The notes below the pieces were generated by a model. The model did no database searches. It saw only the letters and a list, made by a program, of their open reading frames with translations, and had not been told where the DNA came from. From Streptomyces sp. UNOC14_S4 (GTDB lineage: Bacteria; Actinomycetota; Actinomycetes; Streptomycetales; Streptomycetaceae), in contig NZ_JAINFC010000011.1 in assembly GCF_020740835.1 (NCBI RefSeq), positions 1-35,794 of the forward strand: DNA of 35,794 nucleotides. The letters are read 5' to 3'. The translations under genes were made by a program, and so were the position numbers. Every line of letters starts with the position of its first letter. The stretch's first letter is position 1. Shown here in pieces: positions 16,849-24,368 of this stretch.

Positions 16849-17559
16849 ATGCCTCGCACCCGCCGCCCCGCCCACCTGACCCTCTGCACCCTGGCCGCCA
16901 CAGCCGTCCTCGCCCTCACCACCGTCACCGCCTGCGGCAGCAGCAACAGCGGTGCCAAGACGAGCGGCAAGGCCGACACCTCGGTCGACGGCGGCCAGCA
17001 GGCGCAGGACTCGAAGGACGGCCAGGTCATCGAGGACGGCGGGCAGAACGACTCCACGGCGTCGGCCGCGAGCGACCAGAAGGGCGGTCCGAAGGGCGGT
17101 CAGAAGAACGACAAGAGCGGCGGCAAGGGTGGCAAGTCCGCCTGCACCGCGGCCGACGTGAAGATCGAGGCCCAGCCCGTGCGGTCGCCGATCAACCACA
17201 TGCTGCTGGTGGCGACCAACACCTCCAAGGCCACCTGCCACGCCTACGGCTTCCCCTACCTCCGCTTCGACCTCGACCAGGCCACCGCGGGCGTGGTCGA
17301 GGAGAGCAAGGCGCAGTCGGTCACCACGCTCGCCCCCGGCAAGTCCGCGTACGCCGCCGTCATCCTCTCCGCCGCCGACGGCTCGGCGGGCCCCGGGCGC
17401 GAGGCGAAGAAGCTCTCCGTCTCGTTCCAGGGCCCGAACGGCGGCGGCAGCATCGGCGGGCAGGCGTCCGTGACACCGCCCGGCGGCGCCGTGCACGTGG
17501 ACGACTCGGCGCGCGTCACCTACTGGACGACCGACTCCGCCGCCGCCCTCAAGTGGTGA
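16849..17559 (+). CDS. DUF4232-type lipoprotein
   Basis: The 236-residue exported protein has a twin-arginine-poor but basic signal (MPRTRRPAHL), a hydrophobic core and the lipobox VTAC with C29 as the lipidated cysteine. A long Gly/Lys/Asp/Gln low-complexity linker (about 30-95) follows. The C-terminal domain (about 97-236) has two cysteines (SACTAADV, KATCHAYGFPYL) and a beta-sandwich-like pattern that fits DUF4232. Function is not known for the family. ATG 16849 follows a GGGGGA stretch about 10 nt upstream. The gene converges with the thioredoxin/NHL gene at only 28 bp distance, with no repeat between them. Confidence 0.85.
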   Translation: MPRTRRPAHLTLCTLAATAVLALTTVTACGSSNSGAKTSGKADTSVDGGQQAQDSKDGQVIEDGGQNDSTASAASDQKGGPKGGQKNDKSGGKGGKSACTAADVKIEAQPVRSPINHMLLVATNTSKATCHAYGFPYLRFDLDQATAGVVEESKAQSVTTLAPGKSAYAAVILSAADGSAGPGREAKKLSVSFQGPNGGGSIGGQASVTPPGGAVHVDDSARVTYWTTDSAAALKW

Positions 17560-17587
17560 CGGCGGCGGTCCGTACCGCTGCGCCCGT

Positions 17588-19438
17588 TCAGCCGTCCAGC
17601 CCCGCGAGCACCAGCGGCAGGCGGTCCGCCCCGCCCCCGGTCACCCGTACCGGCACGCCCCAGTCCTGCTGGTGGACGTGGCAGGCGGGGTACTCGTTGG
17701 CGGGGTCGTCGTCGCAGGAGGCAGCCATCGCCGAGACGTGCAGGACGCCTTCGGTGACGCCGTCCGCGAGGACCAGGTCGCGGCCCAGGTCCGTGCCCGC
17801 GCCCGCGCCCTCCGCCAGCAGCTCCGGCGGCGTGGAGCTGACGAGCAGCCGCGTCGAGGGCCCGTAGCGCGTGTCGAGCTTCTGGCCGGCCGGGGCCTGG
17901 AAGACGACGTCGAGCCGCAGCCGCCCGGGGGCCACGTCCGTGGCGGCCCGCTGCGTGCGGTGGGCGACGGACTCGACCCGTACGGCCTCCTCCGGCAGCC
18001 GCAGCCGGGTCAGCCGGTGCCGCGCGGATTCCACGACCAGGATGTCGTCGTCGGCGAGCACCGCGCCGGACGGCTCGCGCAGGTCGGTCGCGAGCGTCGT
18101 GACCTCGCCCGTCGCCGGGTCGTAGCGGCGCAGCGCGTGGTTGTAGGTGTCGCAGACGGCGACGGAACCGTCCGGCAGGGCGGTCACGCCGAGCGGGTGC
18201 TGGAAGAGCGCCTGGGCCGCGTCGCCGTCGCGGTGCCCGAAGTCGAAGAGGCCGGTGCCGACGGCAGTGCGTACGGCGAATCCGTCACCGTCCCGCTCGA
18301 CCCAGCGCAGGGCGGACGTCTCGGAGTCGGCCACCCACAGCCGGTCCCCGGCCGCCGCGAGCCCGGACGGCTGGGCGAACCACGCCTCGCGCGCCGGTCC
18401 GTCGACCAGGCCCTCGTTGGTCGTGCCCGCCGCGGCCTCGACGGTGCCGGTGGCCGGGTCGTACGTCCACAGCTGGTGGACGCCCGCCATGGCGATCCAC
18501 AGGCGGTCGGCGAACCAGGCCACGTCCCAGGGCGAGGAGAGGTCCACGCCGAGCGCGGGGCCGGAGGTGGGCTGCCCCTGCATCCACTGGCGGCCGGTGC
18601 CCGCGATCGTGGTGATCTCGCCGGTGGCCGGGTCGTACGCGCGCAGCGCGTGGTTCACGGTGTCGGCGACGACGACCTCGCCCCCGGGGAGCAGCGCGAG
18701 CCCCTGCGGCTCGTTGAAGGTGTCCGGGCCGAAGCCGCGCTCGCCGGTGCCGATACGGCGGACGACGGTCTCGGCGTCGGCCGCGAGCTCCACGAGCTGG
18801 TGACGGGTGGAGTCGGAGACGAGGAAGGTGCCGCCGGGCAGCGGCAGGGCCTTGCCGGGGAAACGCAGATCGGTGGCGACAGGCTCGGGCGCGACGTACG
18901 GCCCTCCCCCAGAGCCTGAACGGCCTGGGAGGTACCCCCATCCGCGCCGCAGCGTGCCCTTGGCCTCGTGCTCGGCCTCCAGCTCCGCCACGAGCGTCTC
19001 CAGCGCGTGCGCGTGGCCCTCGCCCGCGTGCTGGGCGACCACGTACCCCTCGGGGTCGATGACGACGAGCGTGGGCCACGCGCGTACGGCGTACTGCTTC
19101 CACGTGGCGAGCTCCGGGTCGTCGAGCACCGGGTGCTCCACGCCGTAGCGCTCGACCGCGTCCACCACGGCCTGGTGCTCGGCCTCGTGGACGAACTTCG
19201 GCGAGTGCACGCCGATGATCACCAGGGTGTCCCGGTGCTTCTCCTCCAGCTCCCGCAGCTCGTCCAGCACATGCAGGCAGTTCACGCAGCAGAACGTCCA
19301 GAAGTCGAGGACGACGATGCGTCCGCGCAGGTCGGCGAGGGTGAGCTCGGTACCGCCCGTGTTGAGCCAGCCGCCCTTGCCGATGAGCTCGGGGGCACGG
19401 ACACGGGCGCGGCGGGGGGAGGGGGAAGCAGCGTTCAT
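17588..19438 (-). CDS. Thioredoxin-like/NHL-repeat fusion (NHLRC2-like)
   Basis: The 616-residue protein has an N-terminal thioredoxin-like (AhpC/TSA-type) domain at about 15-160. Its redox motif is WTFCCVNC, so the CxxC is CVNC preceded by another Cys. A six-bladed NHL propeller follows (about 190-510, with repeated ADTVNHALRAYDP and CDTYNHALRRYDP units), then a C-terminal beta domain. This layout matches NHLRC2-type proteins; a thiol-disulfide role is likely but unproven. No signal peptide is seen. The ATG at 19438 has no Shine-Dalgarno; CACCCT lies 7 nt upstream, a weaker leaderless look. An in-frame short palindromic repeat at 18902-18940 encodes YLPGRSGSGGG in the linker. Confidence 0.9.
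   Translation of the reverse strand: MNAASPSPRRARVRAPELIGKGGWLNTGGTELTLADLRGRIVVLDFWTFCCVNCLHVLDELRELEEKHRDTLVIIGVHSPKFVHEAEHQAVVDAVERYGVEHPVLDDPELATWKQYAVRAWPTLVVIDPEGYVVAQHAGEGHAHALETLVAELEAEHEAKGTLRRGWGYLPGRSGSGGGPYVAPEPVATDLRFPGKALPLPGGTFLVSDSTRHQLVELAADAETVVRRIGTGERGFGPDTFNEPQGLALLPGGEVVVADTVNHALRAYDPATGEITTIAGTGRQWMQGQPTSGPALGVDLSSPWDVAWFADRLWIAMAGVHQLWTYDPATGTVEAAAGTTNEGLVDGPAREAWFAQPSGLAAAGDRLWVADSETSALRWVERDGDGFAVRTAVGTGLFDFGHRDGDAAQALFQHPLGVTALPDGSVAVCDTYNHALRRYDPATGEVTTLATDLREPSGAVLADDDILVVESARHRLTRLRLPEEAVRVESVAHRTQRAATDVAPGRLRLDVVFQAPAGQKLDTRYGPSTRLLVSSTPPELLAEGAGAGTDLGRDLVLADGVTEGVLHVSAMAASCDDDPANEYPACHVHQQDWGVPVRVTGGGADRLPLVLAGLDG
18902..18940. repeat. Short palindromic element inserted in frame in the NHL gene
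   Basis: CCTCCCCCAGAGCC (18903-18916) and GGCCTGGGAGG (18922-18932) form an imperfect hairpin ending in a GGTACC box. I recognise this type of GGTACCTCCC...GGGGGAGG element as a common dispersed Streptomyces repeat. It encodes a flexible Gly/Ser linker between the thioredoxin and propeller domains. Confidence 0.6.
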
Positions 19439-19558
19439 GGCGTCAAGGGTGCCACCCGGGCATGAACGGGCCGTCACGACGTCATTATGTGGACGCACCA
19501 CGCGAAGAGCCCCGACCGCATAGAGTTGGGGCCGCCGGGGCTCGGCCCCGGAGACGGT

Positions 19559-19590
19559 CCGGGGAGCCGCGCGTACGCACGCCTCCCCGG
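19559..19590. terminator. Hairpin past the 43-residue peptide gene
   Basis: CCGGGGAG (19559-19566) pairs with CTCCCCGG (19583-19590), and part of the interior (GCGTACGC) is also self-complementary. It lies about 20 bp beyond the stop of the leftward small gene at 19611. Confidence 0.45.
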
Positions 19591-19610
19591 GTTTCACGGT
19601 CGGACCCCGG

Positions 19611-19742
19611 TCAGGATCCGCTGTCGTTCCCGACAAGCTCGAGGACCAGTCGAGCCAGATTGATCAGGAACGTGCACACAGCGATGAGGATCCCGGCTGG
19701 GGTCTTTCCCCGGGCGGGTGGTCGCGGTCGATCAGCGGACAT
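19611..19742 (-). CDS. Small single-pass membrane peptide (43 residues)
   Basis: It starts at ATG 19742 with GGAG 10 nt upstream. The product has a basic, proline-rich N-terminus (MSADRPRPPARGKTP) and then one uninterrupted hydrophobic stretch (AGILIAVCTFLINLARLVLEL), ending in a short polar tail. Third-position GC is only about 70 percent, clearly below the neighbouring core genes. It sits between the NHL gene and a decayed IS3-type element, so it may be horizontally acquired. No family is recognised. A membrane-active peptide or a small regulatory membrane protein are possible; the frame continues open upstream, but without a comparable start signal. Confidence 0.5.
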   Translation of the reverse strand: MSADRPRPPARGKTPAGILIAVCTFLINLARLVLELVGNDSGS

Positions 19743-19880
19743 GGATGTCGTTCTCCGTGCGCAGTAGGGAACCTGTAGTGGGCACGGGATGGCAGCACAT
19801 GACGCGGACCCTTGCCGATTCCGACTCCGCGGTCGAAACCCTACGCAGCCCACCGCGGCAGAGGCCCCGAGTCCCGCGTT

Positions 19881-19909
19881 TTCGCCAGGGGTTCGCCAGG
19901 GTTCGCCAG
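19881..19909. repeat. Three tandem TTCGCCAG units
   Basis: TTCGCCAG occurs at 19881, 19892 and 19902, with the second and third forming GGTTCGCCAG. They lie in the 225-bp gap between the small peptide gene and the IS remnant, where I see no gene. Confidence 0.5.
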
Positions 19910-19967
19910 CTCCCAGCCAGGCGCATGAGCAGGGAAGACTGATTCCCTGGAGACAGCGAAGCCTGGA

Positions 19968-20303
19968 ATGGGGGTCGTCCCTTTGCCCGCACGCAAGAAG
20001 TACGCGACCGACCTGCGGCAGGAGGCCGTCCGCCGGGTCCACGACGAGCGCAGCAGGAACGGGACGTCCTACGGGTCGATCTCCAAGGTCGCCCAGGACC
20101 TCGGCATCGGCCGCGAGACCCTGCGCCAGTGGATGCGGCAGGTGGAGATCGACTCCGGCATCCGGCCCGGCACGACGACGGCGGACGCCCAGCGCATATC
20201 GGAGCTGGAGAAACGGCTCACGGAGCTGGAGCGGGCCAATCGCATCCTGCTGGACGCAGGGGGTTTCGTCGCGCGGGAGCTCGACCCGCGCTCCGCTCGC
20301 TGA
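19968..20303 (+). CDS. IS3-type transposase OrfA
   Basis: The 111-residue protein has the IS3 OrfA pattern. A basic start (PARKKYATDLRQEAVRRV) leads into a helix-turn-helix (SKVAQDLGIGRETLRQWMRQ). A leucine-zipper-like coil follows (ISELEKRLTELERANRILLDAG), ending in FVARELDP. OrfA proteins bind IS ends and regulate transposition. The start could be ATG 19968 or the in-frame TTG at 19983, which gives the more typical N-terminus. The frame ends at TGA 20301-20303, overlapping the OrfB frame as expected. The domain looks intact although the element as a whole is broken. Confidence 0.7.
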   Translation: MGVVPLPARKKYATDLRQEAVRRVHDERSRNGTSYGSISKVAQDLGIGRETLRQWMRQVEIDSGIRPGTTTADAQRISELEKRLTELERANRILLDAGGFVARELDPRSAR

Positions 20304-20914
20304 TCGCCTATGTCGACAGCCGGCACCGGGAGTTCGGGGTCGAGCCGATCTGCAGAACGCTGGCGATCGCCCCGTCCACCTACTACGCGCACCGCACCGC
20401 CCGGCACACGACGGCGCGGAAGGAGCCTCCTGCCCCACGCCACGACCGCCACGGCGCGCGCGCCTCGGCGCGGACGGTGGCCCTCGACTACCTGCCCCTG
20501 AGCGCGGCGAGATCGGGCGTCCCGTCCGAGCCGATCTACATGCTCTTCGCCGTGGACCTGTCCACCTGCGTCGTCCTCCACTGGGACGTCAAGGGGGACG
20601 TACGCCCCGAGTTCGTCCTGGACCTGCTGGAGACCGCACTGGCCAGACGCACCGTCCGGCTCGCCGACGTACCCAGCACCCCGCCCCGCACGGTGGTCCG
20701 CTGCACCCGCCGCCTCCACGACACGGACGCGGCCCGCACGGTGGCGACGCCGGGCGACGACGAAGTGGAACACGCCATGCACGAGCACAGACGCGAGTAC
20801 CAGGCATTCCTGCGCCGACAGCAGGGCGGCGTACCGTTCACGATGGCGGGAGTCCACGCCAAGACATGGACATGGAGCGACCGCCACAACGATGCGGTGA
20901 CGTACGCCCCGTAA
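20288..20914 (+). pseudogene. IS3-type transposase OrfB remnant
   Basis: The frame has no own start and lies -1 relative to OrfA. Its first part (LRSLIAYVDSRHREFGVEP, PSTYYAHRTARHT) matches the N-terminal helical region of IS3 OrfB. The usual middle region, up to the first catalytic Asp, is missing. A short fragment (YMLFAVDLSTCVVLHWDV, VLDLLETAL) resembles the start of the integrase core. The second Asp, the Glu and the usual C-terminus cannot be found; the tail from about 20690 is unrelated to anything I recognise. It cannot be an active transposase. The frame ends at TAA 20912-20914 in the hairpin loop of repeat copy 6. Confidence 0.6.
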
Positions 20915-20962
20915 GGGGCGCGGGGAACTGCGCGACCAGCCCCAACGGACCCGCAGCCGCCG
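20905..20962 (-). repeat. Dispersed 3'-end repeat, copy 6 (short variant)
   Basis: The hairpin CGCCCC/GGGGCG (20905-20910, 20915-20920) with loop GTAA is followed by CGCGGGGAACTGCGCGACC and ACCCGCAGCC. It is the mirror orientation of copies 2-5. It separates the IS remnant from the convergent hydrolase gene. Confidence 0.75.
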
Positions 20963-21032
20963 ACCCACAGAACGAACCGAGCTTGTAGGCGAAGCAGAAG
21001 CAGCAGAAGCACTCGCCACCGCTCAGCCAGCG

Positions 21033-21812
21033 CTAGCGACCAAGCACACGATCCTTCAACGCGGGGAATTCCTCCCGCGTCTTCACCACCCGCTCCACAT
21101 CGAGATCCACCGTGAGGACCTCCTCACGGTGGCCCGCCTCGGCGAGGACCTCGCCCCACGGGTCGATGACCATGCTGTGCCCCGCCTGGGGGACGTTCGC
21201 GTGCGTGCCCGCCGTGCCACAGGCGAGGACGTACGACTGGTTCTCCACGGCCCGCGCCCTGGCCAGCAGCGTCCAGTGGCCGAGGCGGCGCTCCGGCCAG
21301 CCGGCCGGGATCACGAGGGTCTGGGCGCCCGCGTCGACCAGAGCCCGGAAGAGCTCGGGGAAGCGCAGGTCGTAGCAGGTGGCCAGGCCCAGCGTGGTGT
21401 CCGGGTGCGGGACGGTGACGATCTCGCTGCCCGCGCTCATCAGGACGGCCTCGCCCTTGTCGAAGCCGAAGCGGTGGATCTTGCGATACGTGCGGACCAG
21501 TTCGCCGTCGGGGGAGAAGACCAGGGAGGTGTTGAAGACAGCACCGGAGGGATCTTGTTCGGCGATCGAACCGGCGTGCAGCCAGACACGCGCATCGCGT
21601 GCGGCTTCGGCCATCGCCCCGGCGGTGGGGCCGTCCAGCGGCTCCGCGCGGGTGGTGAAGGAGTCGTACGCGAAGGCGCCGACGTGCCACAGTTCGGGCA
21701 GCACCACGAGGTCACTGCCCTGCTGTTCGCGTACGAGTCCGGCGGCGCGTTCCCGCCGCTCGTCGACCGACTCGCTGTCCGACACGGCTATTTGGATCAA
21801 GGAGACGCGCAC
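21033..21812 (-). CDS. Carbon-nitrogen hydrolase (nitrilase superfamily)
   Basis: The 259-residue cytoplasmic amidase-type enzyme carries the Glu-Lys-Cys triad of the nitrilase superfamily: E40 in VVLPELWHVG, K111 in TYRKIHRFG and C146 in LATCYDLRFPE. The sequence resembles omega-amidase/NIT2-like or formamidase-like members, so an amide of a small carboxylic acid is the probable substrate; the exact one cannot be assigned. GTG 21812 is chosen because RVSLIQIAV is the family-typical start; GTG codons at 21821 and 21824 are alternatives. It is divergent from the mycothiol-type gene across 169 bp, which probably holds both promoters. Confidence 0.9.
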   Translation of the reverse strand: MRVSLIQIAVSDSESVDERRERAAGLVREQQGSDLVVLPELWHVGAFAYDSFTTRAEPLDGPTAGAMAEAARDARVWLHAGSIAEQDPSGAVFNTSLVFSPDGELVRTYRKIHRFGFDKGEAVLMSAGSEIVTVPHPDTTLGLATCYDLRFPELFRALVDAGAQTLVIPAGWPERRLGHWTLLARARAVENQSYVLACGTAGTHANVPQAGHSMVIDPWGEVLAEAGHREEVLTVDLDVERVVKTREEFPALKDRVLGR

Positions 21813-21981
21813 CAGTACCACCACTCTCAGGGTTCGAAACCACTGCCAGCCTGCCCGTGCGCAGCGTAACTTAACTGCTGTGGGGCCCTGAGAGCACGCA
21901 CCCACCCCGCAGCAGACGCACGAGCAGCCAGTTCTCCCGCTTCTTCCGCCTCTTCCGCGCACGCACCGCCCGAGGGATTCC

Positions 21982-22812
21982 GTGACCGTCCATCCAAGCC
22001 TGCAGCCCGTCATCGACGCCTGGACCCACTCCATCGAAGCGATTCACGAGCTGGTGAAGCAGCTCGCCGAAAGCGACTGGAACCGTCCCACCGAGTGCCC
22101 CGGGTGGTCCGTCCGCGATGTGGTTTCACATGTCATCGGTGTCGAAACCGAATTCCTGGGCGAGCCCCGTCCGATCCACACCCTGCCGCGCGATCTCCGG
22201 CATGTCACCGACGAGTTCTCGCGGTACATCGAGGTGCAGGTGGACGTCCGGCGCTGCCATACGGCCCTGGAGATGGCCTCGGAGCTCGACCTCGTCATCC
22301 TGCGGCGCTGCCGTCAGCTGCGCAACGAGAACCGCAGCCCGCAGGCCCCCGTCCGCTGGCCGCTGGGTTCGGGCAACGACCAGCCGCTCGAACGGGCCCT
22401 GACCGTGCGGGCCTTCGACGTCTGGACGCACGAGCAGGACCTGCGCCGCGCGCTCGGCCTGCCGGGCAACCTGGACTCGCCCGCGGCGGTCATCGCGCGG
22501 GACTTCCTGCTCGCCGCCCTGCCGAAGGTCGTGGCCAAGGACGCGGGCGCGCCACCCGGCTCGGCGGTCGTCTTCGACGTGCACGGCCCGCTCGAATTCC
22601 TGCGGACCGTAAGGGTCGACACCCAGGGCAGGGGAAAGATCGACAGCAGCGTGTCCCTGGGCCCCGCGGTGACCCTGGTCATGGACTGGGAGACCTACGC
22701 GCGCCTGGCCTGCGGCCGCGTACGCCCGGACACGGTCACAGACCTGATCAAGGTAGAGGGCGACCCGAGGCTGGCCCGCTCGATCCTCAGGGAATTCGCG
22801 ATCACACCGTGA
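21982..22812 (+). CDS. Maleylpyruvate isomerase-family (mycothiol-dependent type) protein
   Basis: The 276-residue DinB-fold protein starts at GTG 21982 with GAGGG 6 nt upstream. The N-terminal four-helix bundle has the signature CPGWSVRDVVSHVIG with metal ligand H50. The second site lies in FDVWTHEQDLRRALG with D146 and H150, close to the H-E-H triad known for mycothiol-dependent maleylpyruvate isomerase but with Asp for Glu. The C-terminal sterol-carrier-like domain spans about 180-276. In Streptomyces such proteins use mycothiol as thiol cofactor in isomerisation or detoxification; the substrate is unknown. It converges with the MFS gene across repeat copy 7. Confidence 0.85.
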   Translation: MTVHPSLQPVIDAWTHSIEAIHELVKQLAESDWNRPTECPGWSVRDVVSHVIGVETEFLGEPRPIHTLPRDLRHVTDEFSRYIEVQVDVRRCHTALEMASELDLVILRRCRQLRNENRSPQAPVRWPLGSGNDQPLERALTVRAFDVWTHEQDLRRALGLPGNLDSPAAVIARDFLLAALPKVVAKDAGAPPGSAVVFDVHGPLEFLRTVRVDTQGRGKIDSSVSLGPAVTLVMDWETYARLACGRVRPDTVTDLIKVEGDPRLARSILREFAITP

Positions 22813-22818
22813 AGCAGC

Positions 22819-23010
22819 GCGCCCCGTAAGGGGCGCGAGGCTGTTCCGATATGCGGCTCCGCCGCGCGGGCGCGACCAGCCACGACCCGCAGCCGCACGC
22901 CGGAGGCAAGAGGCACCCCGGTAGGCGCAAGCGCAGCGGTCCCGCAGCCGCGCACGCAGCGCAAGACGCACCCCCATAGGCGAAGGGGGCCCGGGGGCGA
23001 AGCCCCCGCG
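22819..23010 (-). repeat. Dispersed 3'-end repeat, copy 7 (long variant) plus extra modules
   Basis: The conserved hairpin (22819-22825 / 22830-22836, loop GTAA) starts 6 bp past a stop codon. The long-variant CGATATGCGGCTCCGCCG segment follows, then GCGCGACCAGCC and a GCAAGAGGCACC block. A second partial copy of that block follows (CGCAAGACGCACC, about 22959-22971), and the copy closes with GGGGGCGAAGCCCCC. Confidence 0.75.
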
Positions 23011-23015
23011 AAGGC

Positions 23016-24368
23016 TCACCCGGCGGAGTGCTCACGCCCATACGGGTCCTGCGCCGCAGGCACATGCACCGTCTCCACCCGGGAAGCCACCACCCGCTCC
23101 TCCTCCCGCCGCAAGGCCCGCGTCCGCAGCCGCAGGATCTGGGAGAGCCCCACCCCCTCCAGGACGAACACCGCGCAGAACGCCGCGCGGTAGTTCTGCC
23201 CGGTCGCGTCCAGCAGCAGGCCGACGGCGAGCAGCGTGGTGATCGAGGCGATGAAGCCGCCCATGTTGACGATGCCGGACGCCGTGCCCTGGCGCTCGGG
23301 CGGGTTCGCGGGGCGGGCGAAATCGAAGCCGATCATCGAGGCGGGGCCGCAGGCGCCGAGGACGAGGCACTCCACGACCAGCAGCCAGAAGGGCGCGTGC
23401 GCGCCGGGCCAGGCGAGGACGCTCGCCCACAGCAGGGCGGTCGCGGCGACCGTGCCGAGCGCGAGCGGCAGCCGGGCGTCGTGGTGGCGGCCGACGATCT
23501 GGCCGTAGACCAGCCCCACGGCCATGTTGGACAGCACGACGAGGGTGAGCAGCAGCCCCGCGGTACCCCGGGAGAGGCCCTGGGCCTCGACGAGGAAGGG
23601 CATGCCCCACAGCAGCAGGAACACCATCGCGGGGAACTGCGTGGTGAAGTGGACCCACATGCCGAGCCGGGTGCCGGGCTCGCGCCAGGCGCGCGTGATC
23701 TGCTGCCGCACGAAGCCCTTGCCGCCCGCGCGCCCGTCCGCGGGCGGCTCGTGGCCCTTGGGGTGGTCCTTGAGGAAGAGCAGGAGCAGGACGAGGACGA
23801 CGATCCCGGCGGCGGCGCTGGAGGCGAACGTCCGCGTCCAGCCCGTGCTGTGCAGCAGCCGGGCGAGCACGACGGTGGAGACGAGGTTGCCCGCCATCCC
23901 GAACAGTGCGGCCACCTGCGCGATCATCGGCCCGCGACGGGCGGGGAACCAGCGGGCGCCGAGCCGCAGCACGCTGATGAACGTCATCGCGTCACCGCAG
24001 CCGAGCAGGGCGCGGCTGGCGAGGGCCATGCCGTAGGAGTGCGAGAACGCGAAGGCGAACTGCCCGGCGGTGAACAGGACGGCACCGAGGCCCAGGACCT
24101 TCTTCGTCCCCAGCCGGTCGACCATGAGGCCGACGGGTATCTGCATGCCCGCGTAGACGAGCAGCTGGAGTATGGAGAAGGTGGACAGCGCCGAGGCGTT
24201 GATGTGGAAGCGGTCGGCGGCGTCGATGCCCGCCACGCCGAGGCTCGTACGGAAGATGATCGCGACGAAGTAGACGCCGACGCCGAGCCCCCAGACGGCG
24301 ACGGCCCGTGGGCCGCCCGGTGGGTCACCGGGCAGGCCTATGGGGGCCCGGCTCATCGCCTGGCTCAT
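23016..24368 (-). CDS. MFS transporter
   Basis: The 450-residue inner-membrane transporter has about 12 hydrophobic segments. The MFS loop motif lies between TM2 and TM3 (GLMVDRLGTKKVLGLG). A central cytoplasmic loop rich in charge sits around residues 195-230 (DHPKGHEPPADGRAGGKG), and a hydrophilic C-terminal tail follows. It resembles the anion:cation symporter/nitrate-glucarate type, but the substrate is unknown. ATG 24368 overlaps the stop of the upstream GntR gene by 4 bp (ATGA), so the two form one operon with translational coupling. The regulator probably responds to the transported compound. Confidence 0.9.
   Translation of the reverse strand: MSQAMSRAPIGLPGDPPGGPRAVAVWGLGVGVYFVAIIFRTSLGVAGIDAADRFHINASALSTFSILQLLVYAGMQIPVGLMVDRLGTKKVLGLGAVLFTAGQFAFAFSHSYGMALASRALLGCGDAMTFISVLRLGARWFPARRGPMIAQVAALFGMAGNLVSTVVLARLLHSTGWTRTFASSAAAGIVVLVLLLLFLKDHPKGHEPPADGRAGGKGFVRQQITRAWREPGTRLGMWVHFTTQFPAMVFLLLWGMPFLVEAQGLSRGTAGLLLTLVVLSNMAVGLVYGQIVGRHHDARLPLALGTVAATALLWASVLAWPGAHAPFWLLVVECLVLGACGPASMIGFDFARPANPPERQGTASGIVNMGGFIASITTLLAVGLLLDATGQNYRAAFCAVFVLEGVGLSQILRLRTRALRREEERVVASRVETVHVPAAQDPYGREHSAG

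Larger units (their letters stand above)
19968..20914 (+). mobile_element. Decayed IS3-family element
   Basis: An OrfA with an HTH and leucine-rich coiled coil is followed in the -1 frame by OrfB remnants. That is the organisation of IS3-family elements that use programmed -1 frameshifting. Terminal inverted repeats and target duplications were not found. The right end runs into dispersed repeat copy 6. Confidence 0.6.

Noticed and set aside
20069..21019. Long minus-strand frame over the IS remnant
   Set aside because: It is antisense to the IS3-type frames. The only part on that strand with its own start and plausible protein character is the short gene at 19611-19742.
21829..21842. GGTTCGAAACC, reminiscent of a tRNA T-arm
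   Set aside because: No acceptor, D or anticodon arms can be placed around it; it lies in the divergent promoter gap of the hydrolase and mycothiol-type genes.
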